Below are positions 10,172 through 19,711 of a stretch of DNA of 64,000 nucleotides, piece by piece; positions within the stretch are counted from its first letter, which is position 1, and each line of letters begins with the position of its first letter. The position numbers were made by a program, and so were the translations under genes. Under the pieces are notes generated by a model. The model was not told the DNA's origin. It ran no database searches and worked only from the letters and a program-made list of their open reading frames with translations. This DNA is from Terriglobia bacterium. Lineage in GTDB: Bacteria; Acidobacteriota; Terriglobia; Bryobacterales; Bryobacteraceae. Where the stretch lies: positions 1 through 64,000 of the forward strand of contig JAJPHN010000034.1 of assembly GCA_021325235.1 (NCBI GenBank), written 5' to 3'.

Positions 10172-10205
10172 ATCCGGCTTGCCGCCGAGCAGGCTCAAGC
10201 CGGAT
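10172..10205. promoter_or_regulatory. Perfect 10-bp dyad upstream of SIS-domain gene
   Basis: ATCCGGCTTG (10172-10181) and CAAGCCGGAT (10196-10205) are perfect reverse complements around a 14-base spacer. The element ends 11 bases before the start of the SIS-domain gene in the divergent spacer. It could be a repressor operator or, in the mRNA, a hairpin affecting initiation. No T-run follows, so a terminator is unlikely. A nearby direct repeat GAGTCTCA (about 10123-10130 and 10163-10170) adds to the regulatory look. Confidence 0.5.
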
Positions 10206-10216
10206 ACATTGTAGAC

Positions 10217-10801
10217 ATGGCCACTGAAACACGCACTCCGCTTTCCGCGATCGATTTTCCGCGCGACTACAAAGCCAGGCTGACACACACGCTGGAGGGG
10301 CTGGATTTAGCCGCAGTGGGCCGGGCGATTGAGATTCTGCGCGAGGCACGCGAGCAGCAGCGGCACATTTTCACCTGCGGGAACGGGGGGAGCGCTTCGA
10401 CGGCTTCGCATTTTGTGACGGATATGGTGAAGGGCGCCAGTTTCGAGCGCGACACACGGTTTCGCATTATGGCGCTGACAGATTCGCTTTCGACGATCAC
10501 GGCGTATTCGAACGACGTCAGCTACGAGTGTGTCTTTACCGAGCAGCTGAAAAATTTCGCGCAGCCGGGCGATGTGCTGATTGCGATCAGCGGCTCAGGC
10601 AATTCGCCGAATGTGGTGTCGGCAGTGGAATATGCGAATCGGGCGGGATGTAAAACGATTGCACTGACCGGGCGCGACGGCGGCAAGCTGGGGCGCGCGG
10701 CGCAGCTCGAGATTCGCGTGCCGGATCAGCACATGGGCCGGATCGAAGATGCTCACCTGTTTATCTGTCACATGATCTGCTACTACTTCATGGAGCAGTA
10801 G
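10217..10801 (+). CDS. SIS-domain sugar isomerase, GmhA/DiaA-like
   Basis: A 194-residue single-domain SIS protein. It carries the sugar-phosphate loop FTCGNGGSASTASHFVTDMV, the second serine-rich loop ISGSGNSPNVVSAVEYA, and the GmhA-type C-terminal helix IEDAHLFICHMICYYFMEQ with the conserved Glu and His. GmhA converts sedoheptulose 7-phosphate to D-glycero-heptose 7-phosphate. Because this copy is followed by SDR, MFS and alpha-galactosidase genes and not by heptose genes, another ketose/aldose-phosphate substrate is possible. It starts 11 bp after a perfect dyad. Confidence 0.85.
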   Translation: MATETRTPLSAIDFPRDYKARLTHTLEGLDLAAVGRAIEILREAREQQRHIFTCGNGGSASTASHFVTDMVKGASFERDTRFRIMALTDSLSTITAYSNDVSYECVFTEQLKNFAQPGDVLIAISGSGNSPNVVSAVEYANRAGCKTIALTGRDGGKLGRAAQLEIRVPDQHMGRIEDAHLFICHMICYYFMEQ

Positions 10802-10833
10802 GACACCCGCGATAGGATATTGGGGACCACAGA

Positions 10834-11601
10834 ATGCCCGGTTCCCCGACTCCGAATCTCGACGGCAAGATTGCCCTGATAACAGGCGCCAGCAAAGGCC
10901 TCGGCCGCGCGATGGCGCATTCCCTGGCGCAGGCTGGCGCGCGGATTGCACTCGTTTCACGCGATCGCGAAAAGCTCGAGGCGGTTCGAAGCGAGATTGC
11001 GAATCGCGGCGGCAGCGCGGAGGTTTTTACGGCGGATGTGCGCGATGAAAACCAGGTTGCGCGGCTGGCGAGCGAGGTTGAGGAGCGGCTGGGGCGCGCG
11101 CAGATACTGATCAACAACGCCGGGATCAATATCCGCAAGAACCTGGTGGATTTTACGCTGGCCGAATGGCAGAGCGTGATGGACACGAACCTGACCAGCG
11201 CGTTTCTGATGTGCCGTGGATTCGTGCCGCACATGAAGGGCTCGGGATACGGGCGAATCCTGTGTATCACGTCGATTATGAGCCACGTTTCGCTGCCGCA
11301 GCGCAGCGCGTATTCGGCGAGTAAAGCGGCGATGCTCGGCCTGGTGCGCGCGCTGGCGCTGGAACTGGCGGCGGATGGAATTACGGTGAACGGGATCAGC
11401 CCGGGGCCGTTTGGAACGGAGATGAACGCGCCCGTGATGAACAATCCGGAATCGAATGCGCAGTTTCTGGCGAGCATTCCGGTAGGGAAATGGGGCAAGC
11501 CGGAGGATATTGGCACGCTGGCTGCGTACCTGTGCTCGGAAGCAGCGGGCTTCATCACCGGCACCGATATTCTGATCGACGGCGGATGGTGCGCGCGCTG
11601 A
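10834..11601 (+). CDS. SDR oxidoreductase, gluconate 5-dehydrogenase-like
   Basis: Short-chain dehydrogenase of 255 residues. It has the TGASKGLGRAMAHSLAQAGA cofactor motif, an Arg after beta-2 (LVSRDREKL, favouring NADP(H)), NNAGINIRKN, the catalytic Ser in ITSIMSHVS, the YSASKAAM active site and the ending FITGTDILIDGGW. The overall pattern resembles gluconate 5-dehydrogenase and 3-oxoacyl-ACP reductase-like enzymes. Placement between a sugar isomerase and an MFS carrier suggests sugar or sugar-acid oxidation. Its last codons overlap the start of the MFS gene by 16 bp. Confidence 0.88.
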   Translation: MPGSPTPNLDGKIALITGASKGLGRAMAHSLAQAGARIALVSRDREKLEAVRSEIANRGGSAEVFTADVRDENQVARLASEVEERLGRAQILINNAGINIRKNLVDFTLAEWQSVMDTNLTSAFLMCRGFVPHMKGSGYGRILCITSIMSHVSLPQRSAYSASKAAMLGLVRALALELAADGITVNGISPGPFGTEMNAPVMNNPESNAQFLASIPVGKWGKPEDIGTLAAYLCSEAAGFITGTDILIDGGWCAR

Positions 11602-12935
11602 ACACGAACTCCATCGACGCCGCATTTGAAGAGCGCACCTACCGCAAGGTAAGCCGGCGCATTCTTCCGTTTCTTTTTCTGTGTTACATCTTCGCGTACA
11701 TCGACCGCGTAAACGTGAGCTTCGCGAAACTGCAGATGCAGGGCGATCTGGGCATCAGTGAAGCGGTATACGGCACAGCGGCGGGCATTTTTTTCATCGG
11801 CTATTTCTTTTTCGAAATTCCGTGTAACGTGGCCATGCAGAAGATCGGAGCGCGCTACTGGCTGGGGCCGATCATGATTGTCTGGGGAACGGTCTCGGCT
11901 TGCACGATGCTGGTGAAGAGCGGCACGGGATTTTATGCGGTCCGGTTTCTGCTGGGGATCGTGGAATCAGGGTTTTTCCCGGGCGTGATTTTGTATCTGA
12001 CGTTCTGGTATCCGAGCCGCTATCGGGCGCGGATGGTGGCGACGTTTATGACGGCGATTCCGCTTTCCGGAGTGATTGGCGGACCGATCTCGGGACGCAT
12101 TCTCGAGAAGATGTCGCATGCAGGAGGACTGCGCGGCTGGCAATGGCTTTACCTGCTGGAAGCGTTGCCATCGATCCTGGCGGGGCTGGCGACGTTCTAT
12201 TTTCTGCCGAATGGGCCGCGCGATGCGAAGTGGCTGAGCGCGGAAGAACGCGAACTGGTGGCCAGCCGGCTGGAAGAAGAAGATCGCCGGAAACGGGCGA
12301 GCGCCGAAGCGAAACATTCGCTGGGCGACGCTTTTCGCAGCGGTAAAGTGTGGGCGCTCTGCTTTGTCTATTTCGGCTTCACGATGGGCAATTACGGGCT
12401 GACGTTTTTTCTGCCGCAGATGATTAAAGACACGCTGACGGCAAACCCGTTCTACATCGGCCTGCTGACGATGATTCCGTGGGGCGCGGCGGCGGTTTCG
12501 ATGGTGCTGGTGGGCCGGCATTCGGACCAGACAGGCGAGCGCTGCTGGCATGTGGCAATTGCCGGAATGATTGGCGCACTGGCATTTGCCGCGTCGGCAC
12601 TCCCGGGCCTGGCGGGCATTCCGGCTTTTGTCGCGCTGACGATTGCATGCGCGGGAATCGCGGCCGCGTACACGACGTTCTGGGCGCTTCCGAGCGCGTT
12701 CGTAACGGGCACGGCCGCTTCGGCTGCGATTGCCTGGATCAATTCGGTGGGAAATCTGGGCGGATATTTCGGGCCGTCGCTGACCGGAAAGATTCGCGAA
12801 CTGACGCAAAGCTCAACGCTGGCGCTATTCACGCTATCGGCGGGATGTCTGATGTCGGTCGCGCTCACGATCATTTTCTTCCGGAAGCAATCCGAGCAGG
12901 GACTGCGCGCCGATGTTGCTTCGAGTTCCCGATAA
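11586..12935 (+). CDS. MFS transporter, anion:cation symporter (ACS) family
   Basis: A 449-residue, 12-helix inner-membrane carrier. The opening RKVSRRILPFLFLCYIFAYI DRVNVSFAK region and the loop WYPSRYRARMVATFMTAIPL are signatures of the ACS family (tartrate, phthalate, galactonate and glucarate permeases). The reading frame is open further upstream into the SDR gene, but the ATG at 11586 gives the family-typical N-terminus and overlaps the SDR stop, consistent with translational coupling. The substrate is probably an organic or sugar acid released or produced with the neighbouring enzymes. The stop is one base before the start of the alpha-galactosidase gene. Confidence 0.9.
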   Translation: MVRALNTNSIDAAFEERTYRKVSRRILPFLFLCYIFAYIDRVNVSFAKLQMQGDLGISEAVYGTAAGIFFIGYFFFEIPCNVAMQKIGARYWLGPIMIVWGTVSACTMLVKSGTGFYAVRFLLGIVESGFFPGVILYLTFWYPSRYRARMVATFMTAIPLSGVIGGPISGRILEKMSHAGGLRGWQWLYLLEALPSILAGLATFYFLPNGPRDAKWLSAEERELVASRLEEEDRRKRASAEAKHSLGDAFRSGKVWALCFVYFGFTMGNYGLTFFLPQMIKDTLTANPFYIGLLTMIPWGAAAVSMVLVGRHSDQTGERCWHVAIAGMIGALAFAASALPGLAGIPAFVALTIACAGIAAAYTTFWALPSAFVTGTAASAAIAWINSVGNLGGYFGPSLTGKIRELTQSSTLALFTLSAGCLMSVALTIIFFRKQSEQGLRADVASSSR

Positions 12936-12936
12936 T

Positions 12937-15126
12937 ATGCGACGCTTCGCCTGCTTTGTTGCCGCTGCGCTTTTTGCCTGCGTAATCATGGATGCCCAGA
13001 ATATCCGGTTCGATCAGGCGCGTAAAATCTGGCTGATTACTTCCGAACACAGCTCGTATGCGATGGGAGTGGGGCCGAGCGGCGAACTGCAGCATCTGTA
13101 CTGGGGCGCACCGCTCTGGCGAATAGAAGACGTGCCGGCTGCGCAGACGGCGCACGATATTTCGTCTTTTGACCCGCACGAAATGATCGAGAACGAAGAG
13201 TATCCGGGCTGGGGCGGTCCGCGGTATTACGAGCCGGCGCTCAAGATCACGCGTGCCGACGGCGACCGCGACCTGGTGCTGCACTACGTGGATCACAGGA
13301 TCGAAAGCAACGAGCTGACGGTGAGGCTGCGCGACATCCACGATCCGATCGAAGCGGTGCTGCACTATCGCATGGATCCGGCAACCGGGATTCTGGAGCG
13401 GTTCAGCGTGGTGGAGAACCGCACCAAGCAGGCGTTGCGGATCGAGAGCGCGCAGTCAGCGACCTGGTACATGCCGCCAGGAGATGGGTACCGGCTTTCG
13501 TATCTGAGCGGCCGCTGGGCAGCGGAGACGCAGCTGAATCGAGAGCCAATTCATGAGGGCATGAAAGTGATCGAGAGCCGGCTCGGCCATACCGGACATA
13601 ATTTCAATCCGTGGTTCGCGATCGATCGCGGCGATGCGGATGAAGCGCACGGGCATGTCTGGTTCGGGGCGCTGGCGTGGAGCGGCAACTGGCGCATCTC
13701 GGTTGAGCAGACGCCCTATCGGCAGGTGCGCGTCACGGGCGGAATGAATACCTTCGATTTCTCCTACACGCTGAAGCCGGGCGAATCGCTGCGGACACCG
13801 AGTTTTTACGGTGGATTTTCAGAGCGTGGGTTTGGAGAAGCCTCGCGCCTATTGGACGATCTGGAGCGGGCCGACATTGCACCGCATGGCGCGAAGGCGC
13901 GGCTGCGGCCGGTGCTTTACAACTCGTGGGAGGCGACGGAGTTCAATGTGAGCGAGGCGGGTCAGAAGGCGCTGGCGGAAAAGGCGGCCAAACTCGGGGT
14001 GGAGCTTTTCGTTGTGGACGACGGCTGGTTTGGCAAGCGCAATAACGACCATGCGGGCCTGGGAGACTGGTTCGTCAATCGGCAGAAGTTTCCAAACGGT
14101 TTGAAGCCGCTGATCGATTACGTGAACAGCCTGGGCATGGACTTCGGGCTTTGGGTCGAGCCGGAGATGGTGAATCCGGACAGCGATCTGTACCGGGCAC
14201 ATCCGGACTGGGTGATGAATTTCCCCGGACGGCCGCGCAGCGAACTGCGGAACCAGCTGGTGCTGAACCTGGCGCGGGACGACGTGCGGGATTACATCTT
14301 CAACGTTCTCGACAAACTCGCGAGCGAATACAACATCCGCTACTTCAAATGGGACATGAACCGGACGTTTGCCGAGCCGGGCTGGCCGGAGATGGCACCC
14401 GACGAGCAGAAAGAAATCTGGGTGCAATATGTGCAGAACCTGTACGACATTCTGGCGCGGCTCCGAGGGAAGCATCCGAAGCTGGAGATTGAATCGTGCT
14501 CGGGAGGCGGAGGGCGGATCGATCTCGGCATCCTGCGCTATGTGGACGAGTTCTGGACATCCGACAACACGGAAGCTTTCGACCGGCTGCGGATCCAGGA
14601 AGGCTTTTCGCAGGCCTATGCAGCGCGCTTCATGTCGGCCTGGGTTACGGACGTTCCCAACATGAACGGACGCAGCACATCGCTCAGTTACCGGTTCCTG
14701 GTGGCGCTGCAGGGTGCGCTGGGTGTGGGCGCAAATCTGAACAACTGGTCGGCGGAGGATACAACGCTTGCGACCCGGCTGATTGGCACTTACAAGCAGA
14801 TCCGCGAGACGGTGCAAAACGGTAACTTGTACCGGCTGCGTTCCCCTCGCGAGCACGACACGAGCGCGAATGAGTATGTGGCGAAAGACGGCTCACAAGC
14901 GGTGCTGTTTGCATTCCGTCACTCACAGCAATACAACTTGCCGGCTCCGCTCATCGAGTTACAGGGCCTGGATGAGCGGGCTACGTACCGGGTGGAGTCG
15001 ATCGATAACAAGCTGGCCGGCGGTCCGCGGGAGGCGAGCGGCGCCTGGCTGATGCAGCACGGTTTACAGGTGGTGTTGAAAGACGATTTCGATGCAACAG
15101 CAGTGATTGTGCGAAAATCGGACTGA
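12937..15126 (+). CDS. Exported alpha-galactosidase, GH36
   Basis: Hydrolyses terminal alpha-galactosides such as melibiose, raffinose and galactomannan side chains. It is 729 residues from the ATG at 12937. A signal peptide (MRRFACFVAAALFACVIMDA) suggests export. The fold is the three-domain GH36 one, with an N-terminal supersandwich, a barrel containing VDDGWFGKRNNDHAGLGDW, the nucleophile Asp473 in YFKWDMNRTF and the acid/base Asp543 in WTSDNTEAFDR. The 70-residue spacing equals that of characterised GH36 enzymes. An earlier in-frame start at 12913 would overlap the MFS gene and spoil the signal peptide. It is the last gene of the sugar operon. Confidence 0.93.
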   Translation: MRRFACFVAAALFACVIMDAQNIRFDQARKIWLITSEHSSYAMGVGPSGELQHLYWGAPLWRIEDVPAAQTAHDISSFDPHEMIENEEYPGWGGPRYYEPALKITRADGDRDLVLHYVDHRIESNELTVRLRDIHDPIEAVLHYRMDPATGILERFSVVENRTKQALRIESAQSATWYMPPGDGYRLSYLSGRWAAETQLNREPIHEGMKVIESRLGHTGHNFNPWFAIDRGDADEAHGHVWFGALAWSGNWRISVEQTPYRQVRVTGGMNTFDFSYTLKPGESLRTPSFYGGFSERGFGEASRLLDDLERADIAPHGAKARLRPVLYNSWEATEFNVSEAGQKALAEKAAKLGVELFVVDDGWFGKRNNDHAGLGDWFVNRQKFPNGLKPLIDYVNSLGMDFGLWVEPEMVNPDSDLYRAHPDWVMNFPGRPRSELRNQLVLNLARDDVRDYIFNVLDKLASEYNIRYFKWDMNRTFAEPGWPEMAPDEQKEIWVQYVQNLYDILARLRGKHPKLEIESCSGGGGRIDLGILRYVDEFWTSDNTEAFDRLRIQEGFSQAYAARFMSAWVTDVPNMNGRSTSLSYRFLVALQGALGVGANLNNWSAEDTTLATRLIGTYKQIRETVQNGNLYRLRSPREHDTSANEYVAKDGSQAVLFAFRHSQQYNLPAPLIELQGLDERATYRVESIDNKLAGGPREASGAWLMQHGLQVVLKDDFDATAVIVRKSD

Positions 15127-15183
15127 CGTTTCGCTGTAAGCGGGCGAGTTCTTCCCGGAAATTTGGGAAGTCAGTAGATTTTC

Positions 15184-17376
15184 GTGGACGCGACTGGCCG
15201 CATTCTCGTCTTATTACTGGCAGTTAGTACTGCGCCAGCTTACTCACGCCCGGATACAACCGCCGCAAATAACCTTAAGGATCAGGTTACTATCTACCGC
15301 GACCGGTACGGCGTTCCGCACATTCTCGGAGAGACAGAACAGGCTACATTTTTCGGCTACGGTTACGCACAGGCGCAGGACCATCTGGTGGGGATGATGC
15401 TGCAATACCGCGACGTGCAGGGTCGTCTGAGCGAAGTTCTTGGAAACCGAGCGCTCGGCCGCTCTGCTTTGACATATCATGCCGGGGATTATCGCTGGGA
15501 TGGAGATTATCTGCAGCGGCTCCTTCGGACATGGCAGACGGTGGAAGAAAGGCGGAAAGAAATTGATCCGTTCATTTATTCCATACTCGATGCATTTTCG
15601 CAGGGAGTGAATTTTTACATCGCGGAACACAGGCGCGAGATTCCGGATTGGATCGACCGAGTTACTCCGGAAGACATAGAAGCTCTCGAGCGCGGGAACT
15701 ACATGCGCTACTACAGCGTGAACGATGCGTTGATGAAGCTTGCGGGAGTTCCTGAGGAGGCGCCGCAGCTTGGGTCGAATCACTGGGCGGTGGCTGCTTC
15801 CAGAGCGGCATCCGGCCATAACATGCTGGTCGGCGAGGTACATATGCCCTGGAACAATCGCTTTCAGTTGTATGAAGCGCAACTGATTACGCCAGGGAAG
15901 TTAAATGCGGGCGGAATCAGCTGGTTTGGGAGCCCTTTCTTCCTCTGCGGGTTTAACTCCGGACTTAGCTGGTCGGTGAGTTACAACAAGCCGAACATCG
16001 CCGACGTGTACCAGGAGGCGCTCAATCCAGGGAATTCTTTGCAGTATCTATATGACGGCAAATGGCGGGAGGTGCGAAAGACATCTGCGACTTTTCGCGT
16101 GCGGAAGACGGATGGCAGTTTTGGGTCCACAACACTTCCGCTCTATTACACGCAGCATGGGCCGATAGTCAGTTTTGACCCGGTCCATCATCGCGCGTTT
16201 TCGATCAAACTGCCGAACTTTGAAGGTGTGAATTATTCCAAAGGCTTGTATGACCTGATGAAAGCTGGAAACGTTGCCGCCTTTCGCGCTGCTTTAGCCG
16301 AACAACTTATTCCGCGCTGGAATTACATCTGCATCGACAAGAAACACATTTACTACGTGCACAATGCGATCGTGGCGCGCCGGGATCCTGGCTATAACTG
16401 GCTGAAGCCGGTGCCGGGCTGGACTTCCCGGACCGAGTGGAAAGGCTATCTTCCGTTTTCGGCTAATCCGCAGATACTTGACCCGCCTTCGGGATTTCTT
16501 CAAAACGCGAATACCGCCCCCTGGGTTAGTACGCGGGATTCCGGGATCAATCCTCAGCAACCGACGAGTTACTACTACTCGTATCCAGTAGATTCGCATT
16601 CGGGTGAGGAATCTCTGAATGAGCGTGGAGAACGGCTTTTCGGCGTGTTGACACGGGCAGGCGAGCGGTTCTCAATCGGGCAGATGAAGAGTCTGGCATT
16701 CGACACGTATATCCTGGCGGCCGATCTTGTTTTGCCGTTACTGCAGAAGGCATGTTCACGCCATCCCGACGACCGCGAGGCGGCCAAAGCAGCAAACACT
16801 CTGCTGGCCTGGAACCGGCGGGCGGAAAAAGATAGCGTAGGGTTCACTTACTTTTTCTATTGGGCGAAAGCTTACCAGGAGTTATATGGTGCGGCTTTCG
16901 GACGCTTCAATGCTTATAACCGGGACGGGATGCATGCCGATTCGATTGTTGAGCAGGAACGCGCCTGGTCTGCTCTTCACCTCGGCGTTTCGGAGCTGAA
17001 GCAGAGATTCGGAAGGACGGAAGTCCCCTGGGGTGAAATCAACCGAGTGATCCGCGGCGGCAGCTTTGCACTGCACGGGACCGGAATCTTCGATACGCTT
17101 CATCCTGATTTTGGACCCGAACGGGCCGATGGCCACATCGACTGCGATGACGGGTGGGGGCACATGATGGTAGCGGTGGAGAGCACACCAAAGCAAGTCT
17201 GGACACTGCTACCTTACGGCGAATCGCAGGATCCGCAAAGCGCGCACTATAACGATATGGCGCGGTTACATAGCGAGCGCGAGTTGAAGCCGTTCTGGCT
17301 GACAGCGAAAGACATTTTGCAGAATACGGAATCGGTCTGGGGAGACCGGACCCGTATTCTGCATGCTAACTTCTGA
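15184..17376 (+). CDS. Penicillin acylase family (S45) Ntn-hydrolase
   Basis: Exported N-terminal-nucleophile amidase of 730 residues. A signal-like N-terminus (about 1-21) is followed by the alpha chain (VTIYRDRYGVPHILGETEQA, FGYGYAQAQDHLVGMMLQYR) and a linker that is removed on maturation. The beta chain begins at Ser198 in QLGSNHWAVA, the conserved autoprocessing and catalytic serine. Family members cleave penicillin, N-acyl-homoserine lactones or other acyl amides; the sequence does not say which. The start is GTG. A 6-bp stem (CTTCCC/GGGAAG, 15151-15170) lies just upstream and might belong to the end of the alpha-galactosidase transcript. Quorum quenching is possible but untested. Confidence 0.9.
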   Translation: MDATGRILVLLLAVSTAPAYSRPDTTAANNLKDQVTIYRDRYGVPHILGETEQATFFGYGYAQAQDHLVGMMLQYRDVQGRLSEVLGNRALGRSALTYHAGDYRWDGDYLQRLLRTWQTVEERRKEIDPFIYSILDAFSQGVNFYIAEHRREIPDWIDRVTPEDIEALERGNYMRYYSVNDALMKLAGVPEEAPQLGSNHWAVAASRAASGHNMLVGEVHMPWNNRFQLYEAQLITPGKLNAGGISWFGSPFFLCGFNSGLSWSVSYNKPNIADVYQEALNPGNSLQYLYDGKWREVRKTSATFRVRKTDGSFGSTTLPLYYTQHGPIVSFDPVHHRAFSIKLPNFEGVNYSKGLYDLMKAGNVAAFRAALAEQLIPRWNYICIDKKHIYYVHNAIVARRDPGYNWLKPVPGWTSRTEWKGYLPFSANPQILDPPSGFLQNANTAPWVSTRDSGINPQQPTSYYYSYPVDSHSGEESLNERGERLFGVLTRAGERFSIGQMKSLAFDTYILAADLVLPLLQKACSRHPDDREAAKAANTLLAWNRRAEKDSVGFTYFFYWAKAYQELYGAAFGRFNAYNRDGMHADSIVEQERAWSALHLGVSELKQRFGRTEVPWGEINRVIRGGSFALHGTGIFDTLHPDFGPERADGHIDCDDGWGHMMVAVESTPKQVWTLLPYGESQDPQSAHYNDMARLHSERELKPFWLTAKDILQNTESVWGDRTRILHANF

Positions 17377-17384
17377 AGACGAAC

Positions 17385-18683
17385 TTACAAGCCGCAGACA
17401 GGGCCGGTGCTCGGCGGTGCACTGCCGGCCGGTTGCAGATTGGGCAGGATGTCGGAGCGCAAAGGATCGGAGGCGAAAATTTCATTGATGTTCGCTTCCG
17501 GAATGCGGGTTCCCAGGCCGGCGTTCATGGCTCTTATAAATTCGTTGGCGATGATGCCGTAACCAGTGTTGGTGGGATGAATTCCATCGAGCGAAAACAG
17601 CCCGCCGAAGAAATTTGTCGTGAGCGTTTGACTGGCCACTTGATATCCGTTGATGTAAATCTTATTGACCAAAGCGTTGATGTCGACAAGAATTCCGCCG
17701 TGCAAAGCGGTTTCAACGGAAATAATCAGGTTGTAGCAATTAACGCGAGCGCGAACGGTTTTGGCATCGGCTTCGGTCAGTACGCAGGGCAGGCTCGAGG
17801 CGCCGAGATCGGGAAGCGGCGCGGGGCAGGAGGCCGGAAGCGGACCCTGCATCTGTCCGGTCAAGATCGCATCGACATAAGCCTGCGCACTCGGACGAAC
17901 ATAGTCATTCGGACCGATTCCAAGGGCCTGTGTAACGTAGGCAAGCGGAACCTTGGCCTGGTTGGCAATCTGCTGGGCGGAAGTAAAGAAGGCGATCTCG
18001 GTGACATCGGGGATGGTGGCGGTAACGATTCGAGCGTGCGTGAGAGCGAGTCTGTCCAATACCTGCTCATAACTGGCGGCGAACTGATCCACCGGAGTAA
18101 GAGCACTGATTTGGCCGAGAAGCGCGGGGACTAAGGCATCATTGTTGCCAAGCCACTCGATCGCGAGCTTCGGATGCAGCGCTTCGGCAAGCTCCATCTC
18201 AGTGGGCGCCCAGAACGGGAGGTTGGGGAAGCCGAGCACAATAGTTGCCCAGCCCTGTACAGGAGTGGTTGGGTTCAGGCTGGGCCGGAGCGTCAGCGCT
18301 GTTTCCACGGTAAGGCCGGGGACCGCGATATTAGTCGGTTCAACGCCGGGATTATCGCGCGGAGGAAAGGGCAGCGTTCCTGACACAGGTTGAATAACTA
18401 CCGGAGGACCGAAACTTACTAACTGCAGCACATTGGGAGCGCCGGGATATGGAACAAGCGGCAGCGTGAGCGGCCAGCCGGCCTGACGCGCAATGATACT
18501 GGCATAGCCATTCGGTTGCTGGGTATCGAGTAAAGAAAAATTCTGCACACCGGCAGATAGAGAATCGCCAACTACGACGAGACGCTGCGGCGCTGGCTTC
18601 GCATTTTGACCGGACGCAAGATTTTGGGCCTGCGAAGTTAGGCATAACAACGCAAAACAGAGTACTTTATTAACAGCTTTCAT
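17385..18683 (-). CDS. Exported SGNH/GDSL hydrolase
   Basis: A secreted 432-residue esterase-type protein with a signal peptide (MKAVNKVLCFALLCLTSQAQ). Block I VVVGDSLSAGVQ carries the catalytic Ser. A later EWLGNNDAL is the Asn-containing block III. GLFSLDGIHPTNTGYGIIAN supplies the Asp-x-x-His pair. It is longer than minimal SGNH hydrolases because of inserts around 95-150 and 255-310. Lipase, acyl-esterase and polysaccharide deacetylase activities all fit the fold. It converges with the S45 gene (8-bp gap). Its upstream region carries two dyads around a candidate promoter. Confidence 0.88.
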   Translation of the reverse strand: MKAVNKVLCFALLCLTSQAQNLASGQNAKPAPQRLVVVGDSLSAGVQNFSLLDTQQPNGYASIIARQAGWPLTLPLVPYPGAPNVLQLVSFGPPVVIQPVSGTLPFPPRDNPGVEPTNIAVPGLTVETALTLRPSLNPTTPVQGWATIVLGFPNLPFWAPTEMELAEALHPKLAIEWLGNNDALVPALLGQISALTPVDQFAASYEQVLDRLALTHARIVTATIPDVTEIAFFTSAQQIANQAKVPLAYVTQALGIGPNDYVRPSAQAYVDAILTGQMQGPLPASCPAPLPDLGASSLPCVLTEADAKTVRARVNCYNLIISVETALHGGILVDINALVNKIYINGYQVASQTLTTNFFGGLFSLDGIHPTNTGYGIIANEFIRAMNAGLGTRIPEANINEIFASDPLRSDILPNLQPAGSAPPSTGPVCGL

Positions 18684-18706
18684 AGATACTTCTACCTTCT
18701 ATAAAT

Positions 18707-18752
18707 GTTTGTTATTTACAAACGTCAATATCGGAGCCCCTGAGCCCGATAT
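18707..18752. promoter_or_regulatory. Twin dyads over the candidate SGNH-hydrolase promoter
   Basis: Two perfect inverted repeats lie 5 bases apart: GTTTGT-5-ACAAAC (18707-18723) and ATATCGG-11-CCGATAT (18728-18752). On the minus strand a TTGACG hexamer falls between them, and TATA-like sequence (TTTATAGA) follows 17 to 19 bases later. The first dyad would then sit inside the promoter spacer, as many repressor operators do. Both the promoter and the binding role are inferred. Confidence 0.35.
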
Positions 18753-18847
18753 GTATTTCGATGGTAGGAGAGTCGATCCCGGCTTGCAAGGAAATAATGA
18801 AACGGGCGAGTAAGTTTTCCTTTATCGGGTAGAAGTAGCGGTTCGGT

Positions 18848-19711
18848 TTAGAGAAAACCTTCTACTTTGAGCCAATCGGCTACGTGTTCGGGCCAGGTTT
18901 TGAGCACGGGATCCTTGGGGGCGAGACCGACTCCGTGCCGGCCGTGCAGATAAATGTGGATTTCTGCCGAAACACCCGCGTTAATAAGTGCGGAATAGAA
19001 TTGAATACTGTTTTGCACGGGAACGACTTTATCGTCGCTGGTATGAAAGAGAAAGCAAGGCGGAGTATTGGGATTTACCTGAGTTTCGTTGGAAAGGGAG
19101 CGGACTAATTCCGGATTTGGCTTCTCCCCGAGCAGCGCGTGCAGCGATCCCAGGTGGACATACGGATCCTCCATAGTAATGACAGGATAGGCGAGGATCA
19201 TGAAATCGGGACGGGAATTTTGCCGCTCGACAGGATCGTTTGCGGACGGATCTCCGGCATCGAAATGGGTTCCGGCGGTTGAGGCGAGGTGACCGCCGGC
19301 GGAGAATCCCCAGATGCCGATATGGTTCGGTGCGATATCGAAATCCTGCGCATGAGCGCGGACGTAGCGTATGGCCCGCTGCGCATCCCAAAGCTCAACG
19401 GGGTAGTGATATTTCGGCCCGAGCCGGTAGCGCAGAACGAAGGCGGAAACGCCATGCTGGTTGAGCCATTCAGCGACATCCGTTCCTTCGTAGTCAAAGG
19501 CGAGATGAACGTAACCACCGCCGGGGAACACAATGACAGCGCTGCGAGCCGCATTCGGAGCGGAAGCTTTGTAGATGGTGAGAGCTGGTATATCTTCGGG
19601 CGCGGTACCCTGGGCGCCCGGTGCAGGGCCGGACCAGAGCGGCACGACGGGATGTTGCTGGGCGAGCGCAGCGGCGGCCGCGAAGAGCAGGACGGCAACG
19701 ACGCGTTTCAA
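18848..19711 (-). CDS. Exported alpha/beta-hydrolase (esterase)
   Basis: A secreted alpha/beta-hydrolase with an N-terminal signal peptide ending near AAAAALAQQ. The oxyanion-hole motif is [10 protein letters not shown], the nucleophile elbow GFSAGG (Ser), then the Asp in [10 protein letters not shown] and the His in HGRHGVG. It resembles acetyl-xylan and other small-acyl esterases of the BD-FAE/LipN type. The frame is open to a GTG at 19732, but that start has no ribosome binding site. The TTG at 19711 is preceded by AAGGA at 9 bases, overlaps the kbl stop as TTGA, and starts directly at [14 protein letters not shown], so it was preferred. About 287 residues; the substrate is unknown. Confidence 0.85.
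   Translation of the reverse strand: MKRVVAVLLFAAAAALAQQHPVVPLWSGPAPGAQGTAPEDIPALTIYKASAPNAARSAVIVFPGGGYVHLAFDYEGTDVAEWLNQHGVSAFVLRYRLGPKYHYPVELWDAQRAIRYVRAHAQDFDIAPNHIGIWGFSAGGHLASTAGTHFDAGDPSANDPVERQNSRPDFMILAYPVITMEDPYVHLGSLHALLGEKPNPELVRSLSNETQVNPNTPPCFLFHTSDDKVVPVQNSIQFYSALINAGVSAEIHIYLHGRHGVGLAPKDPVLKTWPEHVADWLKVEGFL

Noticed and set aside
11490..11585. Earlier start of the MFS carrier
   Set aside because: These 32 codons lie inside the SDR gene and do not resemble an MFS N-terminus; the ATG at 11586 does.
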